Positions 18,162-27,926 of a stretch of 64,000 nt of DNA are shown here, one piece after another. Both the position numbers and the translations under genes were made by a program. Each line of letters begins with the position of its first letter. The first letter of the stretch is position 1. The stretch spans positions 1 through 64,000 of the forward strand of contig NZ_BJYR01000007.1 in NCBI RefSeq assembly GCF_007991615.1. The letters run 5' to 3'. The notes beneath the pieces were generated by a model. It ran no database searches, was not told the origin of the DNA, and worked only from the letters and a program-made list of their open reading frames with translations. Source of the DNA: Novosphingobium sediminis (lineage in GTDB: Bacteria; Pseudomonadota; Alphaproteobacteria; Sphingomonadales; Sphingomonadaceae).

Positions 18162-18905
18162 TCAGCGGCGGTCGCCCATGAACTGCAGCAGGAACGTGAA
18201 CATGTTCACGAAATCGAGGTAGAGCGTGAGCGCGCCGAGCACGATCATCTTGCCCGCGAAATCGGTGCCCGCCACGTGATCGTACATCTGCTTGAGCTTC
18301 TGCGTGTCGTACGCGGTCAGCCCTGCGAAGATCAGCACACCGAGGAAGCTGATGCCCCAGGCAAGACCCGGCGACTGCAGGAAGATGTTGATCAGGCTGG
18401 CGATCAGGATGCCGACGAGGCCCATGATAAGGAACGTGCCGAAGCCCGACAGGCTCTTCGTGGTGGTGTAGCCATAGAGGCTGAGACCGGCGAAGGCGCC
18501 TGCGGTGGCGAAGAACGTCGCCGCGATCGACGGACCAGTATAGACCGCGAAGATCGCCGAGAGCGAAATGCCCATCAGCACGCTGAAGGCCCAGAACAGC
18601 GACTGCATCGTGAACGTCGAGATGCGGTTCGCCCCAAAGCTCATCACCATGACGATGGCGAGCGGGGCCAGCGCGACGACCCAGCGCAGCGGGGTGCCGA
18701 ACACCGCCTCTGCCATGCCCGAGGTGGCGAACAGCAGCGCGACGATGCCCGAGAGCAGCACGCCCGAAGCCATGTAGTTGTAGATCGACAGCATGTAGCG
18801 GCGCAGACCCGCATCATACGCGGCACCGCGCCCGGCGAGACCCGCCGCAGCGCCGAAGCCTGCCGGGCTCCAGCCTGAAGGCTGGGGGTCATTCCAGTTT
18901 GCCAT
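18162..18905 (-). CDS. Bax inhibitor-1 / YccA family membrane protein
   Basis: A 247-aa polytopic protein with seven hydrophobic helices between residues 40 and 235. Family features are YMLSIYNYMASGVLLSG in the first helix and the C-terminal segment SFLGVLIFAGLTAYDTQKLKQMY. Bacterial relatives are inner-membrane proteins linked to stress, proton or calcium leak and FtsH regulation; no exact role can be read here. The length is normal, and the gene ends in a clear terminator. Confidence 0.92.
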   Translation of the reverse strand: MANWNDPQPSGWSPAGFGAAAGLAGRGAAYDAGLRRYMLSIYNYMASGVLLSGIVALLFATSGMAEAVFGTPLRWVVALAPLAIVMVMSFGANRISTFTMQSLFWAFSVLMGISLSAIFAVYTGPSIAATFFATAGAFAGLSLYGYTTTKSLSGFGTFLIMGLVGILIASLINIFLQSPGLAWGISFLGVLIFAGLTAYDTQKLKQMYDHVAGTDFAGKMIVLGALTLYLDFVNMFTFLLQFMGDRR

Positions 18906-19059
18906 GACGTACCTAACTCCGTTTCAGCCCGGGATGGGCCGAGTGCTGCCAATATCGCCCCAAACCCACGCCTTTTCAAGCATGAGGGCCATAACGGCGT
19001 GTATCAAAGCGTAATAAGTTCCGGTTTTGGCCCGGGTCCGGAAGAATGACCGCTGCGCC

Positions 19060-19860
19060 TCACTTCCGGGCCGCTTCGGTCAGCTCCGCGCTGCGATCAC
19101 GGGCGGCACGCAGGGTGTCGGCGATCAGCGCGGCGAGGCGCTGATCGGCATCGAGCACCTTGAGCCCGGCTTCGGTGGTGCCGCCGGGGCTGGCCACGCG
19201 GCGGGCAAGTTCGCCGGGGGCAGCGGAGGCGGAAGCCGCGAGCGCGGCGGCGCCTTCGACCATGGCCAGCGCGAGCCGATCGGCCTGCACGCGCGGCAGG
19301 CCAAGCGCCGCAGCGCCTTCTGCGAGCGCATCGATAAAGCGGTAGACGAAGGCGGGGCCCGAGCCGGCCAGCGCGGTGACAATGTCCATCGCGCCTTCCT
19401 CGGCCAGCCATTCGGCGGGGCCAAGTGGGGCCATCAGGGCTTCGGTGCGTTCGCGGGGGGCGCCTTCGGCCGCGCCGTAAAGCGCAATGGGGGATTTGCC
19501 GATGGCCGCGGCGAGATTGGGCATGACGCGCACGATCGCAGCAGCCTGCGGGAAAGCGGCGCGCAAGGTGGCCGTATCGACACCGGCAAGGATCGAGAGG
19601 AGCAGCGTCCCCTCACCCACATGCGGCGCGATGGCGGGCGCGGAAGCGGCGAATTGCTGCGGCTTGAAGCCGAGCAGTACGACATCGGCAGGCGCGGCCT
19701 CAGCAGGTGCTTCGCGCAGCAGGCGCACACCGGTGGGCGCTTCGGCAAGCAGCGGGTCGACCACGGTGAAAGCGGCAGGATCGAAACCGGCGGCGAGCCA
19801 GCCGGCAAGCATCGCGCCGCCCATATTGCCGCAGCCGAACTGAAGGAGGGAGAAAGTCAC
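19060..19860 (-). CDS. proC: Pyrroline-5-carboxylate reductase
   Basis: A 266-aa enzyme for the last step of proline synthesis, reducing pyrroline-5-carboxylate with NAD(P)H. The Rossmann motif FGCGNMGGAMLAGW is at residues 7-20. The C-terminal dimer/substrate part has ALAGSGPAFVYRFIDAL and ASPGGTTEAGLKVLD. The start is ambiguous between two in-frame GTG codons at 19858-19860 and 19897-19899. I prefer the former because it gives the family-like VTFSLLQFGCGN start. Confidence 0.93.
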   Translation of the reverse strand: MTFSLLQFGCGNMGGAMLAGWLAAGFDPAAFTVVDPLLAEAPTGVRLLREAPAEAAPADVVLLGFKPQQFAASAPAIAPHVGEGTLLLSILAGVDTATLRAAFPQAAAIVRVMPNLAAAIGKSPIALYGAAEGAPRERTEALMAPLGPAEWLAEEGAMDIVTALAGSGPAFVYRFIDALAEGAAALGLPRVQADRLALAMVEGAAALAASASAAPGELARRVASPGGTTEAGLKVLDADQRLAALIADTLRAARDRSAELTEAARK

Positions 19861-19913
19861 GTTGCGATTCCCGCTTGGAATGAATGGTCGTGAGCGCACA
19901 TGCCCACCCGCGA

Positions 19914-19935
19914 CCCCTACCGCAAGCGGGAGGGG
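19914..19935. repeat. Solo copy of the GC-rich palindrome
   Basis: A 22-nt imperfect palindrome (CCCCTACCGC, AA, GCGGGAGGGG). It is identical but for one base to the arm at 7713-7734. It begins 3 bp beyond the stop of the YbjN gene, between it and proC, where it may act as a weak transcript end or processing site. Confidence 0.6.
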
Positions 19936-19938
19936 AGA

Positions 19939-20442
19939 TCAGGCCTCGCCGGCAGCGTCGATCAGCGCGCTGGCGAGGGCTTCGGCGGGGCTCTTGTCGC
20001 CCCAGAGAAGGAACTGGAACGCGGGGTAGAAACGGTCGCACTCGTCAACCGCAGCCTCGATCGCGGTCTGCGCCTGAACAAGGCTGAGCAGGCCGTCATC
20101 GCCAAGCATCAGGCCGTGGCGGTAGAGCAGCACCGAACCGTTCGACCAGATATCGAAGTGGCCGAGCCAGACCTGTTCGTTGATCAGGGCCATGATCTCG
20201 AACATCGCGCCGCGCTTGTCTTCGGGGACGCGGATATCGGGCAGGCACAGGATCTGGAGGACATGGTCCTCGCTGCGCCAAATGCAGCGCAGCTGGTAGC
20301 TGGCCCAGCTGCCCTGGATTTCGCCGTGAATTTCGTCCTCGGAAACGAACTCGCAAGGCCAGCCGCGCGCCTCGAACAACGAAGCGAGCATATCGACGGG
20401 CGCCGCATCTTCGCGCTCGCTGTCTTCATGGCCGGTTCGCAT
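19939..20442 (-). CDS. YbjN domain protein (type III secretion chaperone-like fold)
   Basis: A 167-aa YbjN-family protein. It shows MLASLFEARGWPCEFV at the N terminus, a GSWASYQLRCIWRSEDHVLQ core, and FEIMALINEQVWLGHFDIW, which is characteristic. The family is structurally like secretion chaperones and affects stress or motility in enterobacteria; the role here is unknown. The ATG at 20440-20442 has an excellent ribosome site (GAGGAAC), so I reject the in-frame ATG at 20553. It is upstream of proC on the same strand. Confidence 0.88.
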   Translation of the reverse strand: MRTGHEDSEREDAAPVDMLASLFEARGWPCEFVSEDEIHGEIQGSWASYQLRCIWRSEDHVLQILCLPDIRVPEDKRGAMFEIMALINEQVWLGHFDIWSNGSVLLYRHGLMLGDDGLLSLVQAQTAIEAAVDECDRFYPAFQFLLWGDKSPAEALASALIDAAGEA

Positions 20443-20596
20443 CGCGTGTTCCTCGGGTCCCGGACTGGGCCCATGCGAGCCATCGCGGAGAGGGCTCTTG
20501 GCGGCAATCGGGGCCCCGTCCGGGGCTGGGCAAAACTCGACTAGTCTGTTCATAAGCTGTGGAGAAGCGGTGGAGACCCCCGCCCCTCCGACAGGG

Positions 20597-22924
20597 CTAC
20601 TTCGCGCTCAGGCCGTCAACCGCCTGGCCTGCCGGGCTGGTCCACTCGAAGCTCCCCACGCTATCCTTGCGGAGCCGCTCGACAAACGCCAGCGCCTCAG
20701 CGTCACTCGCAAAAGGCCCTGTAAGCAAACGATAATTGCTGCGCCATTGGGTGATCGAAGGCTTGCGCCCACGGAGCGCGGCGGAACTGCTGACAAGGCG
20801 CTGCCACTCCTTGCCCATCGCCTGACGGTTCGAACCGGTCAGCACCTGAACCCAGATGCGGCTGGGATGCTGCAACTCGGCCTTTTCCTTCTTGGTCTTG
20901 GCAGCCTTGCCATTCTCCGGCGGGCATTGGGCCTCAGCCGCGCCCTTGCCCTTGGACTTCGCGGACGCCCTGCCCTTCGCGGGGGTCGCCTTGCCGGCCT
21001 TGCCCCTGCCAGACTTACCCTTGGCCGTGGTATCGAGGCAGTCAGTATCGAGCGCGAGCTTTTCCTTGGCGGACTTGGCCTTGGCGTCCTTCGCCAGTTC
21101 TTCCTTGGCGAGCTTTTCCTTGCTGCCCCGAGTGACGGTGGGTTCAGGCGCGTCCGCATCGCTGGTGCGCGAAACGGAAGTGGGGCCATCAGGCCGCACG
21201 CCGCGATCCTTGGCCGCGCGCTCCTTGGCCTTGGCCGCCGCAGCCGCACGCGCCGATTCGCGCAGCGCCTCGATCCGCGCCAGATCGACCGCCTCGGTGG
21301 ACGTTGCGGAGGCTTCCTGCTCGGGCGCTTTGAAGCCATCGAACATGCTGCGGAAATCGGCAGGTGCAGGAGCACCCGACGATGTTGCGGCCTGAGTGGG
21401 CGCGGGTGGCGGCGGAACTGTGGTGGGCGTCGGTGTGGTTGCAGCTGGGGCTGTAACAAGCGGGGTTACGGTCGGCGGGGTCGAGGCAGCCTGCGTGGGT
21501 GCGAGGAGCGCGAACTGCGGGCCGGGCGCAGGGCTAGTGGTGTTCGGCGCGGCGCTTGCCACCTGCGCGGGTGCGGGTGCCGGGGTCACTTCGGCGGGCT
21601 TCGAAGTCAGGACCGGATTCGGTGCTGGCGCCGCAGTCGCGGGTTGTGGTGCCGGCGTAGATGCGGACGTCACGGGCCGCGGCTGCGGCGGCGGGGCTAG
21701 CGGAGTGCCGGGCGGCACATCAAGCTTTGACAGCACGGTAGGCCGCGCCAGGGTGGACGGCGTAGTGGCCGGGGTTGCCGCCTGCTGCGGCGCGGCAGCC
21801 GTGCGGGTGCCGGGCTGCAACCCCCACGGCGCGCTGACGGCGGGCGCGGTCGGCGTGGCCGACTGAAGCGGAGGTGGAGGCGGCGTCTTCACCGCCGGCG
21901 CAGGGGCTGGCGCTGGAGTCGCTGCCGCAAACTGGGTTTCGCGCTTGTCTTCCTTGCCCGGACGGCGGCGCTTCGAACGATCATCGCGGCCACGCGCGCC
22001 GAGCGCCTCGCCCTGCGGCACGAGCGCAGCATCGACCCGCGGCGTGCGCGGGTGGGCCAGCGCATACTGGACAACTTGCGGATCATCGCGGCCGATATCC
22101 GCCGCGCGCGGGAAGCGGCCAAGATTGGCGGCGGCGGCCTGCTGCGCGGGGGTAAGCCGCGGCATGTAGCGCAGATAGGGCGAGATGGCCGCAGCAAGAT
22201 CAGCCGGCATCGTCGCCTTGGCGATCCCCTCTGCCTCGTCACTTTGCCCGGAAATGGCCATGATGAAGGTGCGCACGCGCCACGCGCCGCGATCCTGGCG
22301 CTCGAGCAGAGGCTGGATCACAAGCTCTGCGCCGCGGCGATCTCCGGCGATGACCAGGCTCAGCGCATAACGGCGGCTGGCCTCATCATTCCGCCCTGCG
22401 GAAAGCGCGAGCTGATACTCGCGCTGCGCGGCGGCGTTGTCTCCGATCAGATCGTAGGCAAGGCCGCGATCGGTCGCCATTTCGGTGCGATTGAAACCGG
22501 TCTGGTCGGCCAGATCGAACCAACGGATCGCCTCGAACGGCTGGTTCGAGCGCAGCATGGCAATGCCCATCCGCGCGCGCACTCCGGCGGTTCCGGGCGC
22601 AACCTGTTCGGCGCGAGTAAGGAAGCCGATCGCGGCATCGGTATCGCCAAGATCGAGCGCAGCCCCGCCGGCATCGAGCAGAGCGGTGAGATCGCGTGGA
22701 TCGCGCGCAAGGCGGGCAAGCGCGGTGTTGAGCGTCTTGGTCGGGCTTGGCGCGAGCGACTGGACCACGGGTATCGAGGTGGTGGCGACCGGCTCGGTCG
22801 CGTCATCATCGATCGTTGCGCCCCGCTGCTGTGCCATTGCCGGATGGGCCATGGCCAGCACCATGCCCACGACCATGGCCGATGCGCTGTACCGGAAACC
22901 GGAGCGGAGAAAGCGGCTGATCAT
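20597..22924 (-). CDS. Large TPR-like, Pro/Ala-rich, SPOR-domain envelope protein
   Basis: A 775-aa protein with a signal peptide (residues 1-34, cut near AMAQQ). Helical TPR-like repeats at about 65-230 include ALLDAGGAALDLGDTDAAIGFL and YDLIGDNAAAQREYQLALSAG. Residues 250-470 are a long disordered Pro/Ala/Thr region. Residues 480-680 are highly charged Lys/Ala, and the C-terminal SPOR domain occupies about 690-765 (WVQVLTGSNRQAMGKEW...YRLLTGPF). SPOR domains bind denuded peptidoglycan at division sites. Its place 94 bp downstream of ftsZ fits a septal role. The start is the ATG at 22922-22924. Confidence 0.85.
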   Translation of the reverse strand: MISRFLRSGFRYSASAMVVGMVLAMAHPAMAQQRGATIDDDATEPVATTSIPVVQSLAPSPTKTLNTALARLARDPRDLTALLDAGGAALDLGDTDAAIGFLTRAEQVAPGTAGVRARMGIAMLRSNQPFEAIRWFDLADQTGFNRTEMATDRGLAYDLIGDNAAAQREYQLALSAGRNDEASRRYALSLVIAGDRRGAELVIQPLLERQDRGAWRVRTFIMAISGQSDEAEGIAKATMPADLAAAISPYLRYMPRLTPAQQAAAANLGRFPRAADIGRDDPQVVQYALAHPRTPRVDAALVPQGEALGARGRDDRSKRRRPGKEDKRETQFAAATPAPAPAPAVKTPPPPPLQSATPTAPAVSAPWGLQPGTRTAAAPQQAATPATTPSTLARPTVLSKLDVPPGTPLAPPPQPRPVTSASTPAPQPATAAPAPNPVLTSKPAEVTPAPAPAQVASAAPNTTSPAPGPQFALLAPTQAASTPPTVTPLVTAPAATTPTPTTVPPPPAPTQAATSSGAPAPADFRSMFDGFKAPEQEASATSTEAVDLARIEALRESARAAAAAKAKERAAKDRGVRPDGPTSVSRTSDADAPEPTVTRGSKEKLAKEELAKDAKAKSAKEKLALDTDCLDTTAKGKSGRGKAGKATPAKGRASAKSKGKGAAEAQCPPENGKAAKTKKEKAELQHPSRIWVQVLTGSNRQAMGKEWQRLVSSSAALRGRKPSITQWRSNYRLLTGPFASDAEALAFVERLRKDSVGSFEWTSPAGQAVDGLSAK

Positions 22925-23018
22925 GGGGCAGACCTTATCGCGGCTTGGGGGGACACGCCAGCCGCCCCCGGCCGGCATATCCCTTCCTGCCGGGCGACCT
23001 GCGCCCGGCAGCGGAGCC

Positions 23019-24497
23019 TTACTGGTTGTTCTGGCGGCCGAGGAAGCGCGGAATGTTGAGCGCGCTGCCATCTTCCGGATCGGCATCATCCTCACCCACG
23101 CGGCCCCCGCCGCGCGAGAGATTGGCCATGCGTTCGAACAGCGTGCTGCCCGGCGGGCTGCGCGGCACATCGCCCGACGGATCGGGCTGGGCACGGCCAA
23201 AGCGGGGCGGGATCGGTTCAGCATCGCCGAGGCCCAGCGCAAGCTCGCCCGGCTCCCCGGCGGGAGGCGCGGCTTCCTGCGCGTCGGACAGGTCGAGCGT
23301 CAGATCGAGCGGATCTTCGGCCGGCGCAGCAGCTGCGGGCTCCGGCTCGCTCTCGGCAGGCTCGGGCGCGACATAGTTCGGCGGCGGCGCGAAAGGTTGC
23401 GGTGCAGCGGCAACGGGCTCAGGAGCAGGCGCCGGTTCAGGAGCGGCAGCACGGGAAAGGCCGCCCGGGAACGCCGGACCGCGCATACCGCCGGTCATCG
23501 CCGGGCGCGCAGCCGCTTCGGCCATTTCGCCGGTCTGCTCGATGCCGGTGGCAACCACCGAGACGCGGATCTTGCCATCGAGGTTCGGGTTGAACGCCGA
23601 ACCCCAGATGATGTTCGCGTTGGGATCGACCAATTCACGGATATGGTTGGCGGCTTCGTCGACTTCGAGCAGCTTCATGTCGTCGCCGCCGATGATCGAG
23701 ATGATGACGCCCTTTGCGCCTTGCATCGAGACGCCATCGAGCAGCGGGTTCGCAATTGCGCGTTCCGCCGCTTCGAGCGCGCGGTTCGGACCCTCGCCCT
23801 CGCCGGTACCCATCATCGCCTTGCCCATCTCGCCCATGACCGAGCGCACGTCGGCGAAGTCGAGGTTGATGAGGCCGGGCATGACCATGAGATCGGTGAT
23901 CGAACGGACGCCCTGTTGGAGCACTTCGTCGGCCAGCTGGAAGGCTTCCTTGAACGTGGTCTCCGCCTTGGCGACGAGGAACAGGTTCTGGTTCGGAATG
24001 ACGATCAGCGTATCGACGTGCTTCTGCAGCTCGGCAATGCCGCTTTCCGCCGCGCGCATGCGGCGCGTGCCTTCGAACAGGAACGGCTTGGTGACGACGC
24101 CGACCGTCAGCACGCCCTTCCGGCGAGCCGCTTCAGCGATGACCGGAGCAGCGCCGGTGCCGGTGCCGCCGCCCATGCCGGCGGCGATGAAGCACATGTG
24201 GACGCCTTCAAGCGCGCGCTCGATTTCCTCGATCGTCTCTTCCGCAGCGGCGCGGCCGACTTCGGGACGGGCGCCAGCACCAAGGCCCTGCGTCATGTCA
24301 GGCCCGAGCTGGATGCGGTTGTCCGCGATCGAATTGTTGAGCGCCTGCGCATCGGTGTTGACGACGACGAAGTCGACGCCCTCGATCTTGGCGTTGATCA
24401 TGTTGGCGATGGCGTTGCCACCCGCCCCGCCCACGCCGATGACCGTTATGCGCGGCCGCAGTTCGTCAATGGCCGGCGGTCCGATGTTGATGCTCAT
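23019..24497 (-). CDS. ftsZ: Cell division GTPase FtsZ
   Basis: A 492-aa tubulin homologue that forms the Z ring. N-terminal nucleotide contacts are [14 protein letters not shown] (about residues 20-33), and the tubulin signature is [12 protein letters not shown] near 110. The domain ends near residue 320. A 150-residue Pro/Ala/Glu linker follows, long but usual in alphaproteobacteria. The conserved C-terminal peptide is [13 protein letters not shown], which binds FtsA. Good ribosome site GGGAGAG. Last of the mra/mur/fts series. Confidence 0.97.
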   Translation of the reverse strand: MSINIGPPAIDELRPRITVIGVGGAGGNAIANMINAKIEGVDFVVVNTDAQALNNSIADNRIQLGPDMTQGLGAGARPEVGRAAAEETIEEIERALEGVHMCFIAAGMGGGTGTGAAPVIAEAARRKGVLTVGVVTKPFLFEGTRRMRAAESGIAELQKHVDTLIVIPNQNLFLVAKAETTFKEAFQLADEVLQQGVRSITDLMVMPGLINLDFADVRSVMGEMGKAMMGTGEGEGPNRALEAAERAIANPLLDGVSMQGAKGVIISIIGGDDMKLLEVDEAANHIRELVDPNANIIWGSAFNPNLDGKIRVSVVATGIEQTGEMAEAAARPAMTGGMRGPAFPGGLSRAAAPEPAPAPEPVAAAPQPFAPPPNYVAPEPAESEPEPAAAAPAEDPLDLTLDLSDAQEAAPPAGEPGELALGLGDAEPIPPRFGRAQPDPSGDVPRSPPGSTLFERMANLSRGGGRVGEDDADPEDGSALNIPRFLGRQNNQ

Positions 24498-24638
24498 AGC
24501 GCTCTCCCATGCGGGTCTGCGGGGGGCCGGAAACGGTGCCCCGTAAAATGTAACTTTTGCTTTGGCACGGAACGTTTCACCGAATCAAAGCTTCGACAGG
24601 TTTTTCCACAAGTAGGAGGGCGTGAAGCACTCCACTCA

Positions 24639-25922
24639 TCAGAAATATTCCCTCATCGCACGCCAGATGCGCTGGAGGAGGCCAAGCCCGCTGTAGGATT
24701 GCGTAGGGCCCCAGGTCGGCCCGATCTTGCGGATATCGACCGGATCGGCCGCAGCATAGAGCATGAGGCCGACGAGCGTGGAGGAACTGGGCGTCGCATG
24801 GCCCGGCGGCAGGCCCAGCATCGTCGGCGGGGAACCGATGCGCACGGGCCGTCCGAGCGCGGCCTGCGCGTAGTCAGCTAGGCCGGGGAGCTGCGAGCCG
24901 CCACCTGTCAGCACCACCTGCTGCCCGCGTTTGCCATTGAAGCCGAGCGACTTCAGCGCGCGGCCGACTTCATCAGTGAACACGCCGAGTTGCTGAGTGA
25001 TGACCGAGACAAGCTCGGCGCGGGGAATGCGGTTCTTGTCATCGGCGTGGCGCGCCATCGGGCCGCCCTGCTCGGGATCGCCGGGTGCGTTGACCGGGAT
25101 CATCTCGCGGTGATCGGCGGGGCTGGCGAGCGCGGACCCTGCCATGCACTTGAGCCGCTCGGCCTGATAGCGGCGGATGCCGAAGGCCGAGGCGATGGCA
25201 TCGGTGATATCGCCCGAGCCGAACGCGATGGCCTGCATGCCGAGCAGCATGCCCCCGGCATAAACCGAGACGGTGGTCACTTCCGCACCGAATTCGATCA
25301 GCGCGACGCCAAGCTCACGCTCCTCGTTGGAAAGGCAGGCGTGGCCGGCCGCGATGGGCGAGCCGACGACAGCCTCCACGCGCAAGTGCGCGTTCTCGAC
25401 CGTTTCCTTGAGATTGCGCACCGGGGCGCCATCGGCGAGCATGACGTGGATATCGACCGCGAGCCGCTCGGCGTGGAGGCCCTTGGGATTGGGCACGCCG
25501 TCCGCGCCATCGAGCGTATAGTGCGCAGGCTGGGCGTGGAGCACGGTGCGGCCATCGGGCTGGATCACCTCGCGCCCGGCGATGAGCAGGTGCTCGATAT
25601 CATCGCTTTCGATGCGGCGGCCGCCGATCTCGACTTCGACCTTGGCGGTGGTGCTGGCAAGCCCGGCGCCGGAACAGCCGATCCACACGCTCTGAACGCT
25701 GGCATTGGCCATCTTCTCGGCGCGCTCGATCGCATCGCGCACCGAATGGGTGGCGGCGACCATATCGGTCACGTAGCCGCGCTTGATCCCTTGCGACTGG
25801 CGGTGGCCGGAGCCCATGACGACCATCTCGCCCGCCTCGGTCAGCCCGGCGATGATCGCCGAGACGCGGAACGAGCCGAGATTGACGGCCGCGAAGACCT
25901 TGGTGATGCGGGGGGCAGCCAT
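24639..25922 (-). CDS. ftsA: Cell division protein FtsA
   Basis: A 427-aa actin-fold membrane anchor for FtsZ. Motifs: FAAVNLGSFRVSAIIAGL (phosphate 1), the SHS2/1C region after about residue 90, EFGAEVTTVSVYAGG (phosphate 2), and VVLTGGGSQLPGL (adenosine). The C-terminal amphipathic membrane-targeting helix is visible as GLLQRIWRAMREYF. It is 9 bp downstream of ftsQ and 141 bp upstream of ftsZ. Confidence 0.96.
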   Translation of the reverse strand: MAAPRITKVFAAVNLGSFRVSAIIAGLTEAGEMVVMGSGHRQSQGIKRGYVTDMVAATHSVRDAIERAEKMANASVQSVWIGCSGAGLASTTAKVEVEIGGRRIESDDIEHLLIAGREVIQPDGRTVLHAQPAHYTLDGADGVPNPKGLHAERLAVDIHVMLADGAPVRNLKETVENAHLRVEAVVGSPIAAGHACLSNEERELGVALIEFGAEVTTVSVYAGGMLLGMQAIAFGSGDITDAIASAFGIRRYQAERLKCMAGSALASPADHREMIPVNAPGDPEQGGPMARHADDKNRIPRAELVSVITQQLGVFTDEVGRALKSLGFNGKRGQQVVLTGGGSQLPGLADYAQAALGRPVRIGSPPTMLGLPPGHATPSSSTLVGLMLYAAADPVDIRKIGPTWGPTQSYSGLGLLQRIWRAMREYF

Positions 25923-25931
25923 GCCGGAAAA

Positions 25932-26945
25932 TCAGTCCTGCGCAGTCTTGCTGCCGGGAGCCTTCGTGGGCGCAGCCGAAGCGACAGCGCTGCGGGCGGC
26001 TTCGGTCTTGGCAGCAGCGGCATTGGCCTTGGCGGTCACTTCGGCGCGCGCGGCGGCGGCGAGTTCATCTGCGCGGCCGGGCACGCGCATGTAGATGCGG
26101 TCCGGATTGCGCATGTCGAAACTGGCTACCTTGCCGCCGAGCAGGCGATCAACGCCGTCCATGCGCGCGAAGGTGAGCAGCGCGCTGGCGGCTTCGGTAT
26201 CACCCTCGGGCAGCGCGACGACCTGCCGGGTCTTGAAGGTGAGGTTCCAGCGGCGGCTGCCGATCCATTCGGCCTCGGCAACCTGCGGCCGCAGCGCCGG
26301 TGCCGCATCGAGCAAGTGGACGAGATCAGGCACGCGCGCTTCGGCGCCATTGCCGGAGAGGACAAGCAGCCCCTTGGCCTTGGCGGGATTGACGTTCTCG
26401 AGCGGGTGGCCCGTCTCGTCGATCAAGGTAAGCTTGCCATCACGGCGCAGCACCGCATGGGGGCTGCGCTCGACCACATCGACCACGAGGGTATCGGGGA
26501 GCTGGCGCGAAACGCGGGCATCCTTCACCCACGAGAGCTGGAGCAGATCATCGCGCAGGGTTGCGATATCAAGCCGCGGCATCGCCTGATCGCGCTGGCC
26601 GAGGACCTTCTCATAGATCTTGAGCTCGTTCATGCGGTTGACGCCGCGCACTTCGACGCGCTTGACCTCAAACCCGGACTTCGACGCGATCATCGCCATC
26701 TCGGCTTCCGCAAGCTGCGGCACGCCCGCCATGCTGGCGACAATCCATGCGAGCAGAGCCGCACCGCCGAGGATCACCACCATCAGGATGCGGTGCAGCG
26801 TTTCCTCGCTGAAGGGGATCCACTGCATCACCTGATCGAGCAGCGAACCGGTCTGGCGCCGCGCGGCGTTGACCTTGCGCTTGGTGCCGCTGGCCGCAGC
26901 AACCTTGCGCACCGCTTTGCCGCCCCGGCGAATGGTCTGCGCCAT
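25932..26945 (-). CDS. ftsQ: Cell division protein FtsQ
   Basis: A 337-aa bitopic divisome protein. A basic cytoplasmic N terminus is followed by one membrane helix (about 51-70, VVILGGAALLAWIVASMAG). The POTRA domain covers residues 85-160 (FEVKRVEVRGVNRMNE). The FtsQ beta domain is next (LPDTLVVDVVERSPHAVLRRDG). The last 50 residues are an Ala/Lys-rich tail. It lies 3 bp after ddl. Confidence 0.94.
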   Translation of the reverse strand: MAQTIRRGGKAVRKVAAASGTKRKVNAARRQTGSLLDQVMQWIPFSEETLHRILMVVILGGAALLAWIVASMAGVPQLAEAEMAMIASKSGFEVKRVEVRGVNRMNELKIYEKVLGQRDQAMPRLDIATLRDDLLQLSWVKDARVSRQLPDTLVVDVVERSPHAVLRRDGKLTLIDETGHPLENVNPAKAKGLLVLSGNGAEARVPDLVHLLDAAPALRPQVAEAEWIGSRRWNLTFKTRQVVALPEGDTEAASALLTFARMDGVDRLLGGKVASFDMRNPDRIYMRVPGRADELAAAARAEVTAKANAAAAKTEAARSAVASAAPTKAPGSKTAQD

Positions 26946-26948
26946 GGC

Positions 26949-27926
26949 TCAGGCCTCCTTCTTCGCTGAAGCGAGCGCGTCGGCCACGCCTAACGTCCGA
27001 TGCGCAAGCGCATCGGAAACAATGGCTTCCACGAGATCGCCATAATCCATGCCGAGCGCCTTGGCTTGTTCAGGCACGAGGCTGAGCGGGGTCATGCCCG
27101 GCTGGGTGTTGACCTCAAGCAGGAACAACCCTTCGACGCCCTGCTCGTCATCCCAGCGGAAATCGCTGCGGCTGGTGCCCTTGCAGCCGAGCAACTGGTG
27201 GGCGCGCAGGGCGATGTCCTTGCAGGCTTCGGCGATTTCATCGGGGATGTCCGCCGGGCAGATGTGGTCGGTCATGCCGTCGGTATACTTGGCGTCGAAA
27301 TCGTAGAAGCCGGATTTGGGGCGCAGTTCGGTGACGAGGAGGGCCTTGTCGACCAATACTGCCGTCGTCAGTTCGCGCCCGCGGATGAAGGGTTCGGCGA
27401 GAAGTTCGTCGAATTCGTTCCACGGGCCGATGGCATCGCGGTTGATCGGATCGCCGTAGTTGCCGCCCGCCGTCACGATGGCGACGCCGACCGAAGAGCC
27501 TTCGTTGACCGGCTTCACCACATAGGGGCGCGGCAGAGGATCGCGTTCGAACAACTCTTCGGATTGCACGATGCGGCCGCCGGGCATGGGGATGCCGTGG
27601 GGCACGAGCGCCTGCTTGGTCAGCTGCTTGTCGATCGCGATGACCGAGGTTGCGAGGCCGGAATGCGTGTAGGTGAGGCCCATCAGGTCCATCAGGCCCT
27701 GCACGGTGCCGTCCTCACCTGGCGTGCCGTGGAGCGCGTTGAACACGACATCGGGCGCGGCTTCGGCCAGCTTCTGCGCAACATCGCGGCCCATGTCGAT
27801 GCGGGTGACGCGGTGGCCCTTGGCCTCGAGCGCCTTGGCGACGCCTTCGCCGGACATGAGCGAAACGGGGCGTTCGCTGGACCAGCCACCCATCAGGACC
27901 GCGATATGTAGTTTGGGAAGAGTCAC
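26949..27926 (-). CDS. ddl: D-alanine--D-alanine ligase
   Basis: A 325-aa ATP-grasp ligase making the D-Ala-D-Ala dipeptide for MurF. Motifs: VLMGGWSSERPVSLMSG near the N terminus, VFNALHGTPGEDGTVQGLMD, PYVVKPVNEGSSVGV for ATP, and LFLLEVNTQPGMTPLS for metal binding. I chose the GTG at 27924-27926 because it overlaps the murB stop (GTGA), like the other junctions here. Another in-frame GTG at 27953 is possible. Confidence 0.94.
   Translation of the reverse strand: MTLPKLHIAVLMGGWSSERPVSLMSGEGVAKALEAKGHRVTRIDMGRDVAQKLAEAAPDVVFNALHGTPGEDGTVQGLMDLMGLTYTHSGLATSVIAIDKQLTKQALVPHGIPMPGGRIVQSEELFERDPLPRPYVVKPVNEGSSVGVAIVTAGGNYGDPINRDAIGPWNEFDELLAEPFIRGRELTTAVLVDKALLVTELRPKSGFYDFDAKYTDGMTDHICPADIPDEIAEACKDIALRAHQLLGCKGTSRSDFRWDDEQGVEGLFLLEVNTQPGMTPLSLVPEQAKALGMDYGDLVEAIVSDALAHRTLGVADALASAKKEA

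Noticed and set aside
22987..23011. Strong hairpin just downstream of ftsZ as a terminator
   Set aside because: The 10-bp stem is clear, but no T-run follows on the ftsZ strand, so a Rho-independent terminator cannot be claimed.
22485..24881. 798-codon open frame opposite ftsZ and the SPOR gene
   Set aside because: It lies across several identified genes on the other strand and shows no domain; it is a product of GC-rich third codon positions.
24990..26969. 659-codon open frame opposite ftsA and ftsQ
   Set aside because: Antisense shadow with biased Asp/His/Arg composition and no recognisable protein feature.
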